DNA from: Parus major
Lineage: Eukaryota; Chordata; Aves; Passeriformes; Paridae
Length of the DNA: 64,000 nucleotides
Assembly (NCBI RefSeq): GCF_001522545.3
Contig: NC_031781.1
Span: 6,488,911 to 6,552,910 of the forward strand
Direction of reading: 5' to 3'
Shown here piece after piece: positions 46,801 through 57,959 of the stretch (the first letter of the stretch is position 1; the number at the start of each line of letters is the position of its first letter). The translations under genes were made by a program, and so were the position numbers. A model generated the notes under the pieces. The model was not told the DNA's origin. It searched no databases and worked only from the letters and a program-made list of their open reading frames with translations.

Positions 46801-49800
46801 ATAAGTCAGTGCTGTTGATGCATTCAAGCTGGATTAATAAATGCCCAACTCAGAAATGGTGGTGCAGCCTGCAGACTTCTGCATCTGCTAATATAATCCA
46901 GGATAGTATAAAAGTTTCTTTCTAAATCACAATGTAGATTTGCATGTGGAAAGCATTTTACCTTTGTTGTACTTCATGAACAGTAGTAACTGCACAAAAA
47001 GGGAGGTCTGAGGTCTGCCTCCTGTTGACCTCTACTGGAGCCTCAGGGCCCCCCCCCCCCAGTCCACTCCTGACCATTCTCAAATTTGTCATTTCCTTTT
47101 TAGCCAATGTGAATGTTGGTTGTTCCTGAGTCCACCTATTTTGTAAATCAAAGAACCTGGTCAGTTTTGTACCAGACAACTCAAGATCAGTTTTGCCGTC
47201 CAGTGTAAAATCTGTTTTGCTGTAGATCAGACAGCCATATATTGGGGTGAGCTGTTCAGCCACTAAAATTCAACAACCAAATTACAGCTCTTTTCACATT
47301 TGTTTAGTTAAGACCTCACATTACCAGTTGTTAATTAACTTGTGTAGTACAGGTGCATTTGAGCATTACCGTTGTCGAGTCAACCTGTTCAGTCTGTAGA
47401 ATTGGAATGTGGATGTAGTTGATTATTTCTAGCATACATACCCTCACAGACACTGGGAGTTCAGAGAAATAATGAAGATCTCCAGAGTTTTCCCCCCATT
47501 AGGCTCCTACCTGTTGTTCAGCAGGTGACCCATGATCAGTGCATTTGCACAGCAACTGTCATTTCACATCCTTTGTTTTAGGTCTGCACAGCTTTGGCTT
47601 AGTCTGTATGGACCTCCACTTCTGGGAAATGGCCTCTCCTCACCAAGTTAGATCTGCAGTCTAACTGAAAAGTTAATATTATTTGTTCTCAACAAATATA
47701 TTTTTTCCCACTGAGTTTTCAATTTTTTGTGTCCCTTTATAACTTTCATATGGCAGGGCTTGTATTGAGTAGGATCTTCTCTATTTTTCATCTTGCCAAA
47801 TAGGCTTAGATATGCATTTGCATCTGATACTTCTTCTAATCTGATGATGAACTGGATTTTTTTCTCCCTTAGGAATGGTTTTGCTCAGCATGAAAATGCT
47901 GAGTTGCTGAGGTCAGCTCTCCAGGTGCTTGCAGACAGGCTAAAGCCAGGAGAGACAGAGTTTCTTCTTCTTGAGGAACTGATAAGGTAGAATCTATATT
48001 TCACAAGGTTTGAAATTAACAAATTTCAGGGATTTTTCCCTGTTTTGTGTGGGCATTATGGATAAGTGTATGTTTGGGAGCTCTCAAAGACTACACTCAC
48101 TTCAAACAGAGCTTTGTATTTAATTGAATTGAGTGTAGTCAAACCTCATTAAAGGAGTAAAAAATGTAAAATATGCATGAATCTGTGGATCTCATTTGTA
48201 TGCTATTTGAGACAAGGAGATTAGTAGGATTCACAGACGGAATCTCCTATGTTCTGGAGATTTAAAATGCTTACAGGTGCACCAGACAAAAGCAATATAT
48301 AAAGCTGTTGTTAGACTCAAAGTGGTTGTGACTTAAGAGAATTTTCTCAATGACTGAATTCCTGTGTATTAGTGGCTGATCACCCGTTCTTCAGAAGGTC
48401 ACTGCCAGAGATAAAACACTGGGATATGGAGACCCTGGATCTGAGATGGTCTAATGCTTCCTTTTTATTTATTTATGTGTCTGAGACATTACCCTGTCTA
48501 CACTGTTTTTACCTCTTCCCTTTCCTGTCATCCCCAGTGAGAGTTTTCAGTACCTCCTGAATTTCCAGCAGAGTGTTCCCAGCTTCCACTGTGCCTATAT
48601 CCTCACTCAGCTCCTGATTGCTGTAGCTGAGAAACCCATGTCTGGCTGGAAGAAGGAGAAAATGGGTAATGTGTGAAGAGTTGCTCATCTCAGATGAATT
48701 TTTGTGTGGTCTTTTGCCTTTTAAGGGAGAGGTTTCCCTTCACATCCTGGTAATCTTACTGGGTGAACAGTCCTAGCAATTAATAAAAGGAACAGCAGTA
48801 AATATATTGGGCCCTCTTTGGGATTTGTTCTGTTGTGCCTCAGTCACATTCAGACAGACAGACTCCAGCTCTCTCAGCTGGTGTTTTTAAAAATCAGATC
48901 TTCACAACTTTTAGGAGTTCTAAGCATGAGCCTGCTGTTCAGTGTTGATACCAGTTTAATGGAGGTGAGTGATCATAGACTTGATCTGACTTCCTACTGT
49001 AAGTACAGATGTCTGTGACAGCTCATTACCAAAAATTATGGAAATGAGCTGCAAATACAGCTGTTGCTCCAGGGCAGAGAAAGAAAAACTTGTAAATTCT
49101 TAGTGCCATGCAACAAATGTTTTCAGTTAAGAAAGCTTCTCTCATGGATTAGGACCCATTATTTAAGATAAACAGCAGGTAAAGAACAGATATGGTTGCA
49201 GGGAATATGTAAGAAAACTACTTGATCTCCACTTCAGCACACACTGAAATAAAGATTCCAGACTGTTGTCTCTCTCAGCCATTCCTTGGTACTAAAACAC
49301 CTCAAGAATTCATCTTTTTCCAATCCACATAGCCACATGGAATTGTAAGTTCCCTCCTTAAAGACAATTTTAATATTTTAAACAGTCCCACACTGGGAGA
49401 ACGACTGACTGAGCATGGCAGGCAATAACCTATTTAAACTAATAATTTCCTGGTTTTAATCATTTCTGCAAGAGACAAGAGGGTTTGTTAGCAGCTTTGA
49501 TTTCAGAAATCTGTAGACTTCAAACTTCCCTGTTCATATTTATTATTATAGTACTGTGGCCAAAAGGCCAAGTCACTTGTTATTGGAATTAATTTCTAGA
49601 AATGGATACCCTAAGGGTTGCATATGTCCTAATTAGAAACAAATAGATGGCACATGGTAGGAGCTACCAAACAAATAAGGTTTAACTTAAGTTTGTCAGA
49701 AGTAGCCAGAAGTGGATCATGGTTCTGATGTGAACAGGTATTGCAGACCAAGAACAGGCTGGATGTGCAAATACTTTGTTACCATGATATGTCCTTGTGG

Positions 49801-52800
49801 TCTTGCAACTTTTTAGGGAAAATGCATCCTGACTTAGAAAGTTCAGGCACATGAGGGGTGGTAATGTTGTGATCTTTCAAGAAATTATTTTAACACGCTG
49901 TTTTTATATGGAAGAAGGATTTTTTTTTTTTTTTTATTCTTCTTTCACTAAATTATCTCTTATGTGTCCCAGCTTCTCTAGCAAAGCAGTTCCTCTGCAG
50001 GTCCTGGGTCAAGCCCAGTGGAGACCGAGAGAAGGGCAGCCAGTTCAACAGTGCCCTGCACACCCTGCTCTGGTAAGGTTCAAGCCATTCCCTTAGGCAC
50101 ACCAAGACACTCTTTGTTTTTAGTGATTACTGTTGCTGCAGAGGAATGGCCCCTCTGAATCATAACCTTCATGCTTGTACAGCTTGGCCTAAAGCCCTGT
50201 TTCTACACTGTTTCTAAAGCACAGTTTCTTGGTTTGAAGTGTGAAGTCCAACTGAGCACGTTTCCTCATCAGGTCCTTTGTCACTTGTGTCAGGAAGTTC
50301 TCATCAATGCTCTCCAGGAGATTCCTGGATTGCTTATGCCCTACTGGGCTGTCTGTCCTTCCAGCAGGTGTCACGGTGGTGAGTCTGCCATGAGGATCAG
50401 GGCCTGCAACATGAGGGTACTCTTGGCTGGCTGTAGAAGGTTTTGTTGGCTTGTCCCTGATCCAGGTGGCCTATAGCAGCCAGCCATTTCAATGTCACCC
50501 ATACTGATTGGGTGTTCTCTCTTATAAAGTGCAATTCCATCTCATCCTCTTCCCAGCCTGTCCTTCCTAAACACTAGAATGAAGGAATATTGAATCCATG
50601 TATCTTGCATATCATGGTACCTTTTAATGAGATCACTGTGACAGTTCTAAGTAGTGCTTTGGGCTTCCTGTATGGGATTACCTTTGTCAGAGAAGAGCTT
50701 GACAGTTTTAGGCCACATGTTTCAGGTAGGGCAGTGTTCAAGGCCTTGTTGTGTCATTCACAGTATCTACTGATCAGCTATGTTGGTTTTGGATTTAGTG
50801 TCTACTTGGAGCACACAGAAAACATCATGAAAGCCATAGAGGAAATCTCCAGTACTGGTGTTCCTGAACTGATGAACTCTGCCAAAGATGGATGTTCTTC
50901 TACTTATCCTACCTTAAGCAGGTAATTGTAGCAAGAGAAACTTTGAATTCTCTGATATGCATAATGATAATTTCTGCTTTTAAATGTTTAGTTTTCTTAT
51001 TTTGTGGCCTGTTGTGATTTCATGTTGGTACTTCGCTGGCTACTCTGAACACTTGTTTTGGCACTATGCAACAGGTAGCATGTGATAGCTTTATGCCAAA
51101 ATGGAATGTCCTGTGCTTGACATGATGTTTGGTTTATTGCTGTGAGCCATTTTAACTGGAGAATGAACTGCTGACTGTCATCAGATGTGTTGTCTCTGTG
51201 CTAGTATGGTGGTATAAGGCACTCCAAAAGTCACCTTCAGAGGCCTTTGGTGGCTGTAGGCAATCTGGGCTGGTATGCAGTGCACAAAAAGATACTCAGG
51301 GTGCTTCTGCCCTGTCATAGGAGGTCGGAAGCAGGGATGAAGTTCCTGCACTCTGAAACTTCTAAAATCATCTTATGCTGAAAGCTGCAAGCTGCAAACC
51401 TTTCACTGTGCACCCCTACAGCTACAAGGAAATGGTGGTGTCTTAAGTGTCATTCACACTGGGGAAGTGCTAGTGACTTCCCAGGAGTCTCCATCTGTCT
51501 GGGCAATTGGGCTAGACCTGTTCATGAGTCCTAGGGCCAATCTGCAATTTCCTGCTGAGAAGGATGCCCAGCTGGGAAACCTTTGAGTTTTCCACATCAT
51601 TCTTTTGACAGCCTATCAAAATGCTCAGAGCTGACCGTCAGTTTTTTCATTTTCTCCATAGGCAAACATTCCCAGTTTTCTTCAGAGTAATGATGGCTCA
51701 GCTGGAGAGTTCAGTGAAAAGCATCCCAGCTGGGAAACCATCAGACTCAAGTGAGGTAGGAAAACGAATACACTGGAATCTGTAAGGGGAAGAAAAATTA
51801 AACTGGACTTTTAATATAAAGATGTATAAATTGGAAAGGAATTTAGTTCTGAACTTTGTCTAGGAAATGCGGTCAGACACCTTCATTCATCAATGTATAT
51901 CAACATTGATATGCAGGGTAACATATAAGTTGCAACTTTTTTTCCTGATTTGCCCCATGTCAAAAATCTAGTAAATCCAACAGAAGCTGCAGCCAGAAAA
52001 TAGACATTAATCAGCAAAATACTAAACTGTGCAGTTGGTCTGCACACCCATGTGGGAGCACAACGTTATTTTGCAACCAAGAGCTGCTTTGAGAGCAAGG
52101 AAGTGAGTTAACTCCTAACACTTAAAGCCACTGATCAGGCTGGAATTCCCATGGAGTGTTTCTGCTGTGATAAATATGCTTGTGGTGAAGCTTTGTTCCT
52201 CTGTCTTCAACAACACCAGTGCTTTGGGTACAACAAGTGCTGAAAGCACATCCAGCAAGGTGAGAGGAAATGCACCCTCTTGGGTAATTGTCCCCTTGCA
52301 TCCCCTAGGTGCAACTGGAGAAGCTGCTGCGCTGGAACATCGCTGTGCGGAATTTCCACATCCTCATTAACTTGGTCAAGGTGAGGTTCTGGTTGTCCTT
52401 CTGCCTTTACCTCCAAATTCTCAGTAAGGCCTAGTGCTCCCAGGCTCATGAGCACCGGGGAAAAACATCAAGTGTGACTGACTAGTGGAACACCCTGGTG
52501 GTGATAATTTAAGCCAGTTATAATCTGTGCCCAGTCCCACTGGATGAAATATCCCCTTCTGTCAGTTTTGGAGCTGGTTCATTCCGTGCCTCTGAGTGTG
52601 ATGCTGTTTGGGCTAGAAGGTGATAGGTACAGCTTCACTTTTCTCCTTGCTTAGGTTGATAATTTCTGTTTATTTTATGTATCTGAAGTGATAATTGGCA
52701 AGCCCAGGTTTTTCAAGTCCAGGTTTTTCTATACAGCAGCATTCACTGGAGTCCTACCTGTGCTCCAGATGCCTTTGGAGAGCATAAGGGGTAGAGCTGG

Positions 52801-55800
52801 AGCACTTAGTTCAGTTTAGTCCATAGGAACACCAGGGTTACTTTCACATTATTTTGCCCATCTCAGTTTTGCTTTGTCTATTATGGGATTATTTGCCCAT
52901 CAGCTGGGCTTGGGTCTCTTGGGTCCCAAACTGTTAAGAACTTTAGAGTCATTGAGATAATTTTGTGCCATCTGCAAAAGATGCACCTTAGATCACTGAA
53001 CAGCAATCCTGCCAAGGGCTTGCACCTGAGAGTCACAACAGATCATGTGCTTATTGTGGTGTTCCTGATGAAACCTGAGAATAGATGGTGCCTTAGAGCA
53101 GGGTTCACACATTCACAGGGGTGTGCCATGAAGGGCTGTTATTAATTGGGTGCTGTGCTTAACATGCTGTTCTTTAGCTTGTAGACTGATCTGACTCTTT
53201 TTCTTCTTGTCCATGTAGGTATTTGATAGCAGGCCTGTACTCAGCATCTGCCTGAAGGTAAGCAAAAGTTCAAGATAACTGAAGAAGAGACTAGTTTAAA
53301 TACCAGATTTTTTGAATCATTGCCTCTAGTGCAGTAGAGTGGGTACTGGACTCTCTGGAAGAAGCAGATAGTGTGTTCCTTACACCTTGCTATACATATA
53401 TATGTATAGTGATTCTAACATTTTGCGTTTAGTTCAGTTTTATTCCCAGGTAAAATCTGGTGGATAAAACCAGGGATGTGTACAATGATGAGACTTTGTC
53501 CTTCTAGCCTCTCTTTGCAGTGATTAAAGTGGGACCCTTTACTGATTCTGTGTATTCCAGTACAGCCTTCACATGAATATAATATTTTTCTAAGCAGGAA
53601 CAGTCTCTGGGAAGATTGTATCATGATCTCATATGACTTTGCAATGGTTCTTTGAGAAGGAGTTAAAATTTGCATTCTGATATATTTTTCTCTTTTATAG
53701 TACGGCCGCCTCTTTGTAGAAGCATTTCTGAAGCTCGCCATGCCTCTCCTGGACCACAGCTTTAAAAAGCACACGGTAATCCTGGGGACAGAACTGGCTG
53801 CAACCAGTTGGGAATCATGACTGATACTTCCTGCATACACACATCTTACCTTTATCCCATAACCCTTTGAGAGGATTTCTAGGACTGAGGCTGTTTCAAT
53901 ATTCTTGTTTCCCTATGGAAGAGTTCTTTGAGAGTGATTTTCTGGTCTGCTTATTTATTGCAGGATGATGTGCAGAGTTTGCTGAAAACCTTGCAGCTGA
54001 GTACCAGACAACTTCATCACATGTGTGGCCATTCCAAGGTAAGATGAGTTCCAACTGCTGCACACACTCCTGTCCCAAGGATGGTATTATTTCCCTTCCA
54101 CTGCTTTTCCAGGGCACTGGAAGGTTCTACTTGCATGTTTCCAGCAGTGTCTGTGCAAGCAAAAGCCCTGAGAGAAGGTGAAATAGCCTTGTTTAATGGC
54201 CCAAAAGTTGAAGCATTTATTCTGGAAGTGGCTGACTTGGGTGTTAGGTCAGGTTGGAATAATATTTTTTAGCACGGAGGTTCTAGACGTCCTTGGTTGT
54301 TGGCAGCTGTAAGGGGTTGTTTCTGAGGACACAAACTAAGACCTTAGAGACCTTGAAAAAGGTACACATGCCAGATTGATAATATAGGAGAAGCTTTGCC
54401 AAAGATGAACAGCCTTGTGAGTCATAAGAATCAGCAACAGGAGGTGGATGGGGAAAAGCCCTGCTCAAAGTCCTCTTGTGAGATGGCTTTTATGTTGTGT
54501 TGGTAAGGGCAAAGGGAGAAGGAGGATGGTGGTAACAGTCAGTCTGTCTCTGTAGGAGACTTGGGGCAGAGGAATCAAACTGCTTACAGTGTGGAGAGAC
54601 AAGTGCTTGTTGCAAGAGAGAACCACACAGGACAAGACAGAAAGGAACAAAGCAGCACACATGAAGTTCTGACTCCTAAAAGGTTCATGAACACTTGTCC
54701 AAGAAGGGAGCTTTGCCAAAGTAGCTGAAGGGAGAAAACCAGCTACCAGTATGGCTCCCAAGCCAGATTTGCTACCCATTTAGGCCAGAGTTGGCATCAG
54801 GAATACAGATATTTAGCTGAAGATGAGAACATGGTATTGCAGCTCTCAGCACAGGGTGAGAATTGGAAGCTGGCACAAACCCTGACAATGCTAAAAAAGT
54901 CCTTTTCATGTTTGAAAGTGAAATCCTCATGCCTGCTTTAAAGTCACAATTCACCTTGTAAGCAGGATAACAGCATTGCAGCTTTCCCTGTTATGTTTGC
55001 CTTTGCACTTGACCAGCATTTTCAAGTGCTGTGTCCCATGGTCCCTGATAGCACAGAGTGGCAATTAATGAACACCTATGTTCTACCACTTCTCTGGTAC
55101 AGGTCTCTGTGCCAAATAATTTTGCAAGAATGAGAGGGCAGAAACTGAATCTGGGGCAAGGAAATGTATGCAGTGGATGCTCTGTATTTGTTTGAAGAGG
55201 AGTTGACACCAATGTTTGTTAAACCAACCTTGATTTCACTTTCTTAAAACCTCAGGGATGCTTGCTAACCCATAGTGCAGTGAGACCTAAGATTTGTCAC
55301 TCTCCCTCAATACATGTCTTTAAAGAGCATTAAACAGCAGGCAATAGCAATCAGCTTCACCTGTCATTTCCTAAGTACTTCTCATTTCCCCTTTCACACC
55401 AAGCCTCTTTTCTGTTTACATATCTAACCCTGGGCACGTGGACAGTTTCTGGAGACAGGTTTTTGCCAGTGCTGTCCTTTGTTGAGTCTCCAAACTGCCT
55501 GCACACAGCTGGGACAGGTTCCAGGGCCCAGGGAGCACTGTGAGTTTTGATTGTGTCACTAGCAAGGGTTCTGCTCATTTGGTTCTGATTAGTGCTGATG
55601 ATTGCTAGCTCCTGCCTGTTACACAGGCTAGAGAACAGCTTGCTGTTGGTAATCAGTTACCTATTCCCTGTTGGCAGAACTTAAAGCAAAGTGGTTTCCC
55701 TCTGCCCAGATATGTTGGAACTCTTCCAAAAAATGCAGGTGACATGAATTTGGAGTACAGCTAATGAGAGCATCTTAATCCCAGAAGATTACAAAGTATT

Positions 55801-57384
55801 CTCATGAAAGAGGAAAATACTTAGGTACAAAATAATTGTGCAGGTTTTGGCAGGTTGACAGGCTTTCTGGTTTAGCAATGACTGATCTGTACTACAGATT
55901 AAAGCCTAGCAGGAGATGCTCACCCAGAGCTAAATCTCTTAGGATACCTGGCATAGTTGCCCTTCCTCTGGTGGTTTTTGCTTACAGCAACTCCATCTGT
56001 TCCTCCTGTCCTAGTTCTCCAAAAGCCAGTGCTTCTTTGCTCCAGAAGAACTGGCTTTGGAGATTATAGCACACACACATTCCATGTAAAAAGGAATTGC
56101 ATGAGGCACCGAGCAAGAAAAGGGGTTGATGGAAGTGGTGTATTTAACACCTTTTTAGTTTTTTCTTTTCTAAGCTTGGGAATTCAGAGGAATTACTAGC
56201 TTCTCTCTAGAGTTCATGACAAAAACTGGCTTCTTTTATTCTAATCCAGGTGAATGTGGATATTTGGATTGTTGTAAGAGATCAGTTTAGACAAAGTACT
56301 GATCTGAGCTTCATTTTTTTAACAAAAGCTATAATTTGGCCAAGGAGTGATGTCATCTGGGCAAGCTTTGCGGGGTCATGTCCATCCCACCTGATAACCA
56401 ATGGCTTTTTAACAGCCAGAACACTTAGGCAAGAATCAGTCCTCATCACAATTTACTGTTGCACAGATTCACCAAGACATTGGACTGACCAACCATGTGC
56501 CTTTGCTGAAGAAGTCCCTGGAACAATTTGTGTACAGAGTGAAGGCAATGCTGGCATTCAACCATTGCCAGGAGGCCTTCTGGGTTGGCATCCTCAAAAA
56601 TCGAGATCTTCAGGTGAGAACTGCTGCCCTGCCTGGGGCAATTAAAGTCTGGGAGAGGACAATGCTCATCTTGTCCAGACAAGTCTAACTCTCCCCTTAG
56701 GTATAGCTAAAAAGCCAAATTCAGTGTGACTGTAGTACAGTAATGTCTAATTTAAGAGAAGGAAGCATTTTATTTCAAGATTAAGAGTCTGCATCTCTAT
56801 GCTCTTGCACTGAGGGGTCAGATTTGATAATAATGAATAAGTATGGGGGTTTTTTGGCTGTTCTGTGGCAAGAACTACATGTGCAAGAGGAAAGATATAA
56901 AGGCCACTTGAACATCTTCACACACTTTCATGTGTGGCATTAAAAGAAGCCAGTCCTGGCTCTTCGTCTTTCGCTGTAGAAGCAGGACAGTTAAACAAAC
57001 CTGCTTTTTTTTTAACTGTAAAACTTTTTATTTAAGAAGGCAACAAAATGTCCCTCTCTTCCATCCCACCCTGGCACGCTTTAGCCGCTTCGCGTGCACT
57101 CAGTAGAGATCTTGTGTTCAATTTAGGGAGAAGAAATTTTGACTCAGGCCTCTGAGGAGAGGGGCTCGGATGAGGACTCGGAGGACTCGGCGGAAGGCCC
57201 GGCTGAGGAGGTACTTCAGGGGCCGCCGGGCTGCGCCTCTCCAAGTCGGGGGAGGGCGGGGGTGCAGCCCCGGCGCTGACAGCGGCCCGTCCCGCAGGGG
57301 CCGAGCGACAGCGACACGGACGGCAGCGACGCGGAGGGCGGCGAGGAGCGCGGCGGGGCCGGGCCCTCGGCAGCGCGGCCCTGA
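22880..57384 (+). CDS. FANCD2: FANCD2, Fanconi anaemia complementation group D2 (complete)
   Basis: FANCD2 pairs with FANCI as a DNA clamp. The FA core ligase (FANCL with UBE2T) monoubiquitinates it in the nucleus at stalled forks and interstrand crosslinks. I assembled 43 coding exons (coordinates in the three block entries) giving 1448 residues; human FANCD2 is about 1450. Every exon phase matches, and the protein aligns with human from MVSKRKLSK to the acidic tail. Visible features: basic nuclear signals at residues 4-9 (KRKLSK) and 23-28 (KTKKSR); Ser222-Gln at the position of the human ATM site; the target lysine K560 in [11 protein letters not shown]; and long helical-repeat solenoids without membrane segments. 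The ATG is in a strong Kozak context (ACCATGG). All introns appear GT-AG except intron 29, which is GC-AG. The last two exons lie inside the BRK1 CpG island. Confidence 0.97.
25445..25640 (+). mobile_element. CR1 LINE fragment in FANCD2 intron 5
   Basis: Sense-oriented, diverged CR1 internal or 3' sequence. The order of blocks fits the family: TTTGTTCAGTTTTAAAAGAAG, then an ATTTCATGGTCTTCAAATACT block (the segment that usually encodes the C-terminal end or begins the 3'UTR), then an AAAGGTGAACAGGGGCAGAATG block. No tail repeats are visible. Confidence 0.7.
29920..30130 (+). mobile_element. CR1 LINE fragment in FANCD2 intron 9
   Basis: Sense-oriented old CR1: ATGGAGCCAAGCTCTCC, GGGGCAGTGGCCACAA, a GGGTGGGCATTTGGTAAAG block, AAAGAGGTGGCAGG, then GGTTTCCTCCATCCTTCAAG and a final GAATCTCATCTAG. 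The order and spacing follow the CR1 3' region closely, ending about 110 bp before exon 10. Confidence 0.8.
32923..33120. repeat. AT-rich island in FANCD2 intron 14
   Basis: About 200 bp made almost entirely of A and T, with many overlapping TATATA, ATTATA and TAATAT strings and internal self-complementarity. Only isolated G or C residues occur. It begins about 75 bp after exon 14 and lies well away from the exon 15 acceptor. Confidence 0.9.
35360..35585 (-). mobile_element. CR1 LINE fragment in FANCD2 intron 17
   Basis: The plus strand reads as antisense CR1: GTTGGAAGGGTGCTGG, then a CTAATCTAACCTCCCAGTC block, TTTGTCTAGCTGAGCCTTGA, a CAGCCTTCTCGAGCAGC block and the sequence matching the 'front end' of the 3' region. 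It is diverged and without a clear tail. Confidence 0.7.
36989..36991 (+). other. FANCD2: FANCD2 monoubiquitination lysine codon (K560)
   Basis: AAA in [15 protein letters not shown] at the start of exon 18. By residue count and alignment it corresponds to human K561, the single lysine conjugated to ubiquitin by FANCL/UBE2T and removed by USP1-UAF1. The residue after it is Trp here and Gln in human. Its presence supports an intact Fanconi pathway function. Confidence 0.92.
45039..45910 (+). other. FANCD2: GC-AG intron 29 of FANCD2
   Basis: The exon ends ...VPFPK with AAAG, and the intron begins GCAAGA; the acceptor is TTTGCTGCAG. The join keeps phase 0 and restores the conserved order RRVPF...K then GFSHL. 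No suitable GT donor lies nearby that keeps the conserved residues. The surrounding AAG/GCAAGA fits the strong U1 pairing typical of GC donors. If the intron is retained, the frame stops at TGA 45111-45113. Confidence 0.85.
45639..45675. repeat. Perfect 17-bp inverted repeat (hairpin) in FANCD2 intron 29
   Basis: Left arm ATTTAGGTTGGAAAAAA at 45639-45655, right arm TTTTTTCCAACCTAAAT at 45659-45675, separated by three bases (AGG). The right arm continues as TGATTCTATAAGAG, which resembles the terminal TTCTATGATTCTATG tail of CR1, so the hairpin may be a CR1 end that folded back or inserted into an opposite copy. Confidence 0.9.
47049..47060 (+). repeat. Homopolymer run of 12 C in FANCD2 intron 31
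   Basis: An uninterrupted 12-base C run after CAGGG. It is non-coding and likely length-polymorphic or prone to sequencing error. Confidence 0.9.
53390..53409. repeat. Perfect 20-bp palindrome in FANCD2 intron 38
   Basis: CTATACATAT followed directly by its reverse complement ATATGTATAG, with no spacer. It lies about 290 bp before exon 39. No function is evident. Confidence 0.9.
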
Positions 57385-57425
57385 GGCGGCGGGCGGGCAG
57401 GCGGGGCGCGGCTCCCGCGCAGGCG

Positions 57426-57440
57426 CGGCGGCGGCGGCGG
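57426..57440 (+). repeat. BRK1: (CGG)5 in the BRK1 5'UTR
   Basis: Five uninterrupted CGG triplets ending two bases before the BRK1 ATG. A related CCG/CCA-rich run lies in the BRK1 3'UTR at about 57892-57911. Confidence 0.85.
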
Positions 57441-57442
57441 CC

Positions 57443-57831
57443 ATGTCGGTGCAGGAGGACCCGGTGCAGCGGGAGATCCACCAGGACTGGGCCAACCGCG
57501 AGTACATCGAGGTGATCACCAGCTCCATCAAGAAGATAGCGGACTTTCTCAACTCCTTCGGTGAGAGCGCGGGGCGGGGGCTGCGGGCGGGCCGGGCCGG
57601 GGCGGTGCGGCGGCCCGCGGTGTCTCACTGCCGCCTCCCCGCAGACATGTCTTGCCGGTCCCGACTGGCCACCCTGAACGAGAAGCTGACGGCGCTGGAG
57701 CGAAGGATCGAGTACATCGAGGCCCGGGTGAGCAGCGGGGCAGTGAGCCGGGTGCGGTCCGGACCCGGGGCCGGCCCTGGTTGAGGCTTTTCCTTTTCCC
57801 GTAGGTCACCAAGGGGGAGACGCTGACATAG
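57443..57831 (+). CDS. BRK1: BRK1 (BRICK1/HSPC300), WAVE complex subunit
   Basis: Complete 75-residue protein in three exons: 57443-57560, 57645-57727 and 57805-57831 (TAG). BRK1 is the smallest subunit of the WAVE regulatory complex. It forms a coiled-coil bundle with WAVE and ABI and helps control Arp2/3-driven actin assembly downstream of Rac. After a variable start (MSVQED; human MAGQED), the sequence is almost identical to human: [32 protein letters not shown], then heptad-like [20 protein letters not shown] and the C-terminus VTKGETLT. The length equals human. Introns are only 84 and 77 bp. The ATG has G at -3 and begins 58 bp after the FANCD2 stop. Confidence 0.97.
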
Positions 57832-57926
57832 GCCCGGGGCGGCCCCGGCCTCCGCCGCCGGAGCACCGCCGCCCCGCACCCCGCTCGGGGCCCGCCGCCA
57901 CCGCCGCCGCCTCTGCTCGTGTTGCC

Positions 57927-57932
57927 AATAAA
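57927..57932 (+). terminator. BRK1: BRK1 poly(A) signal
   Basis: AATAAA about 95 nt after the BRK1 stop, followed by GT/CT-rich sequence. It is the first canonical signal on the plus strand after the FANCD2 stop codon, so it may also serve FANCD2 read-through transcripts. Confidence 0.8.
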
Positions 57933-57959
57933 CCGCTGTGCTCCTGCCCTGCCTGCTCT

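Larger units (their letters stand above)
45911..57384 (+). other. FANCD2: FANCD2 coding exons 30-43 (C-terminal solenoid and acidic tail)
   Basis: Exons: 45911-46039, 46246-46361, 47873-47986, 48538-48665, 49973-50072, 50799-50921, 51662-51755, 52309-52380, 53219-53257, 53701-53775, 53964-54038, 56467-56613, 57127-57210 and 57298-57384 (TGA 57382-57384), residues 989-1448. Blocks shared with human: [86 protein letters not shown] and [15 protein letters not shown]. The last two exons encode an acidic Ser/Asp/Glu tail ([26 protein letters not shown]) ending GPSAARP, with much higher GC than the rest and a final intron of only 87 bp. Confidence 0.93.

Noticed and set aside
57170..57442. Open frame extending upstream of the BRK1 ATG through the FANCD2 terminal exons
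   Set aside because: It is Arg/Gly/Ala-rich and in a different frame from FANCD2. Stop codons are rare in such GC-rich DNA, and BRK1 is 75 residues everywhere known.
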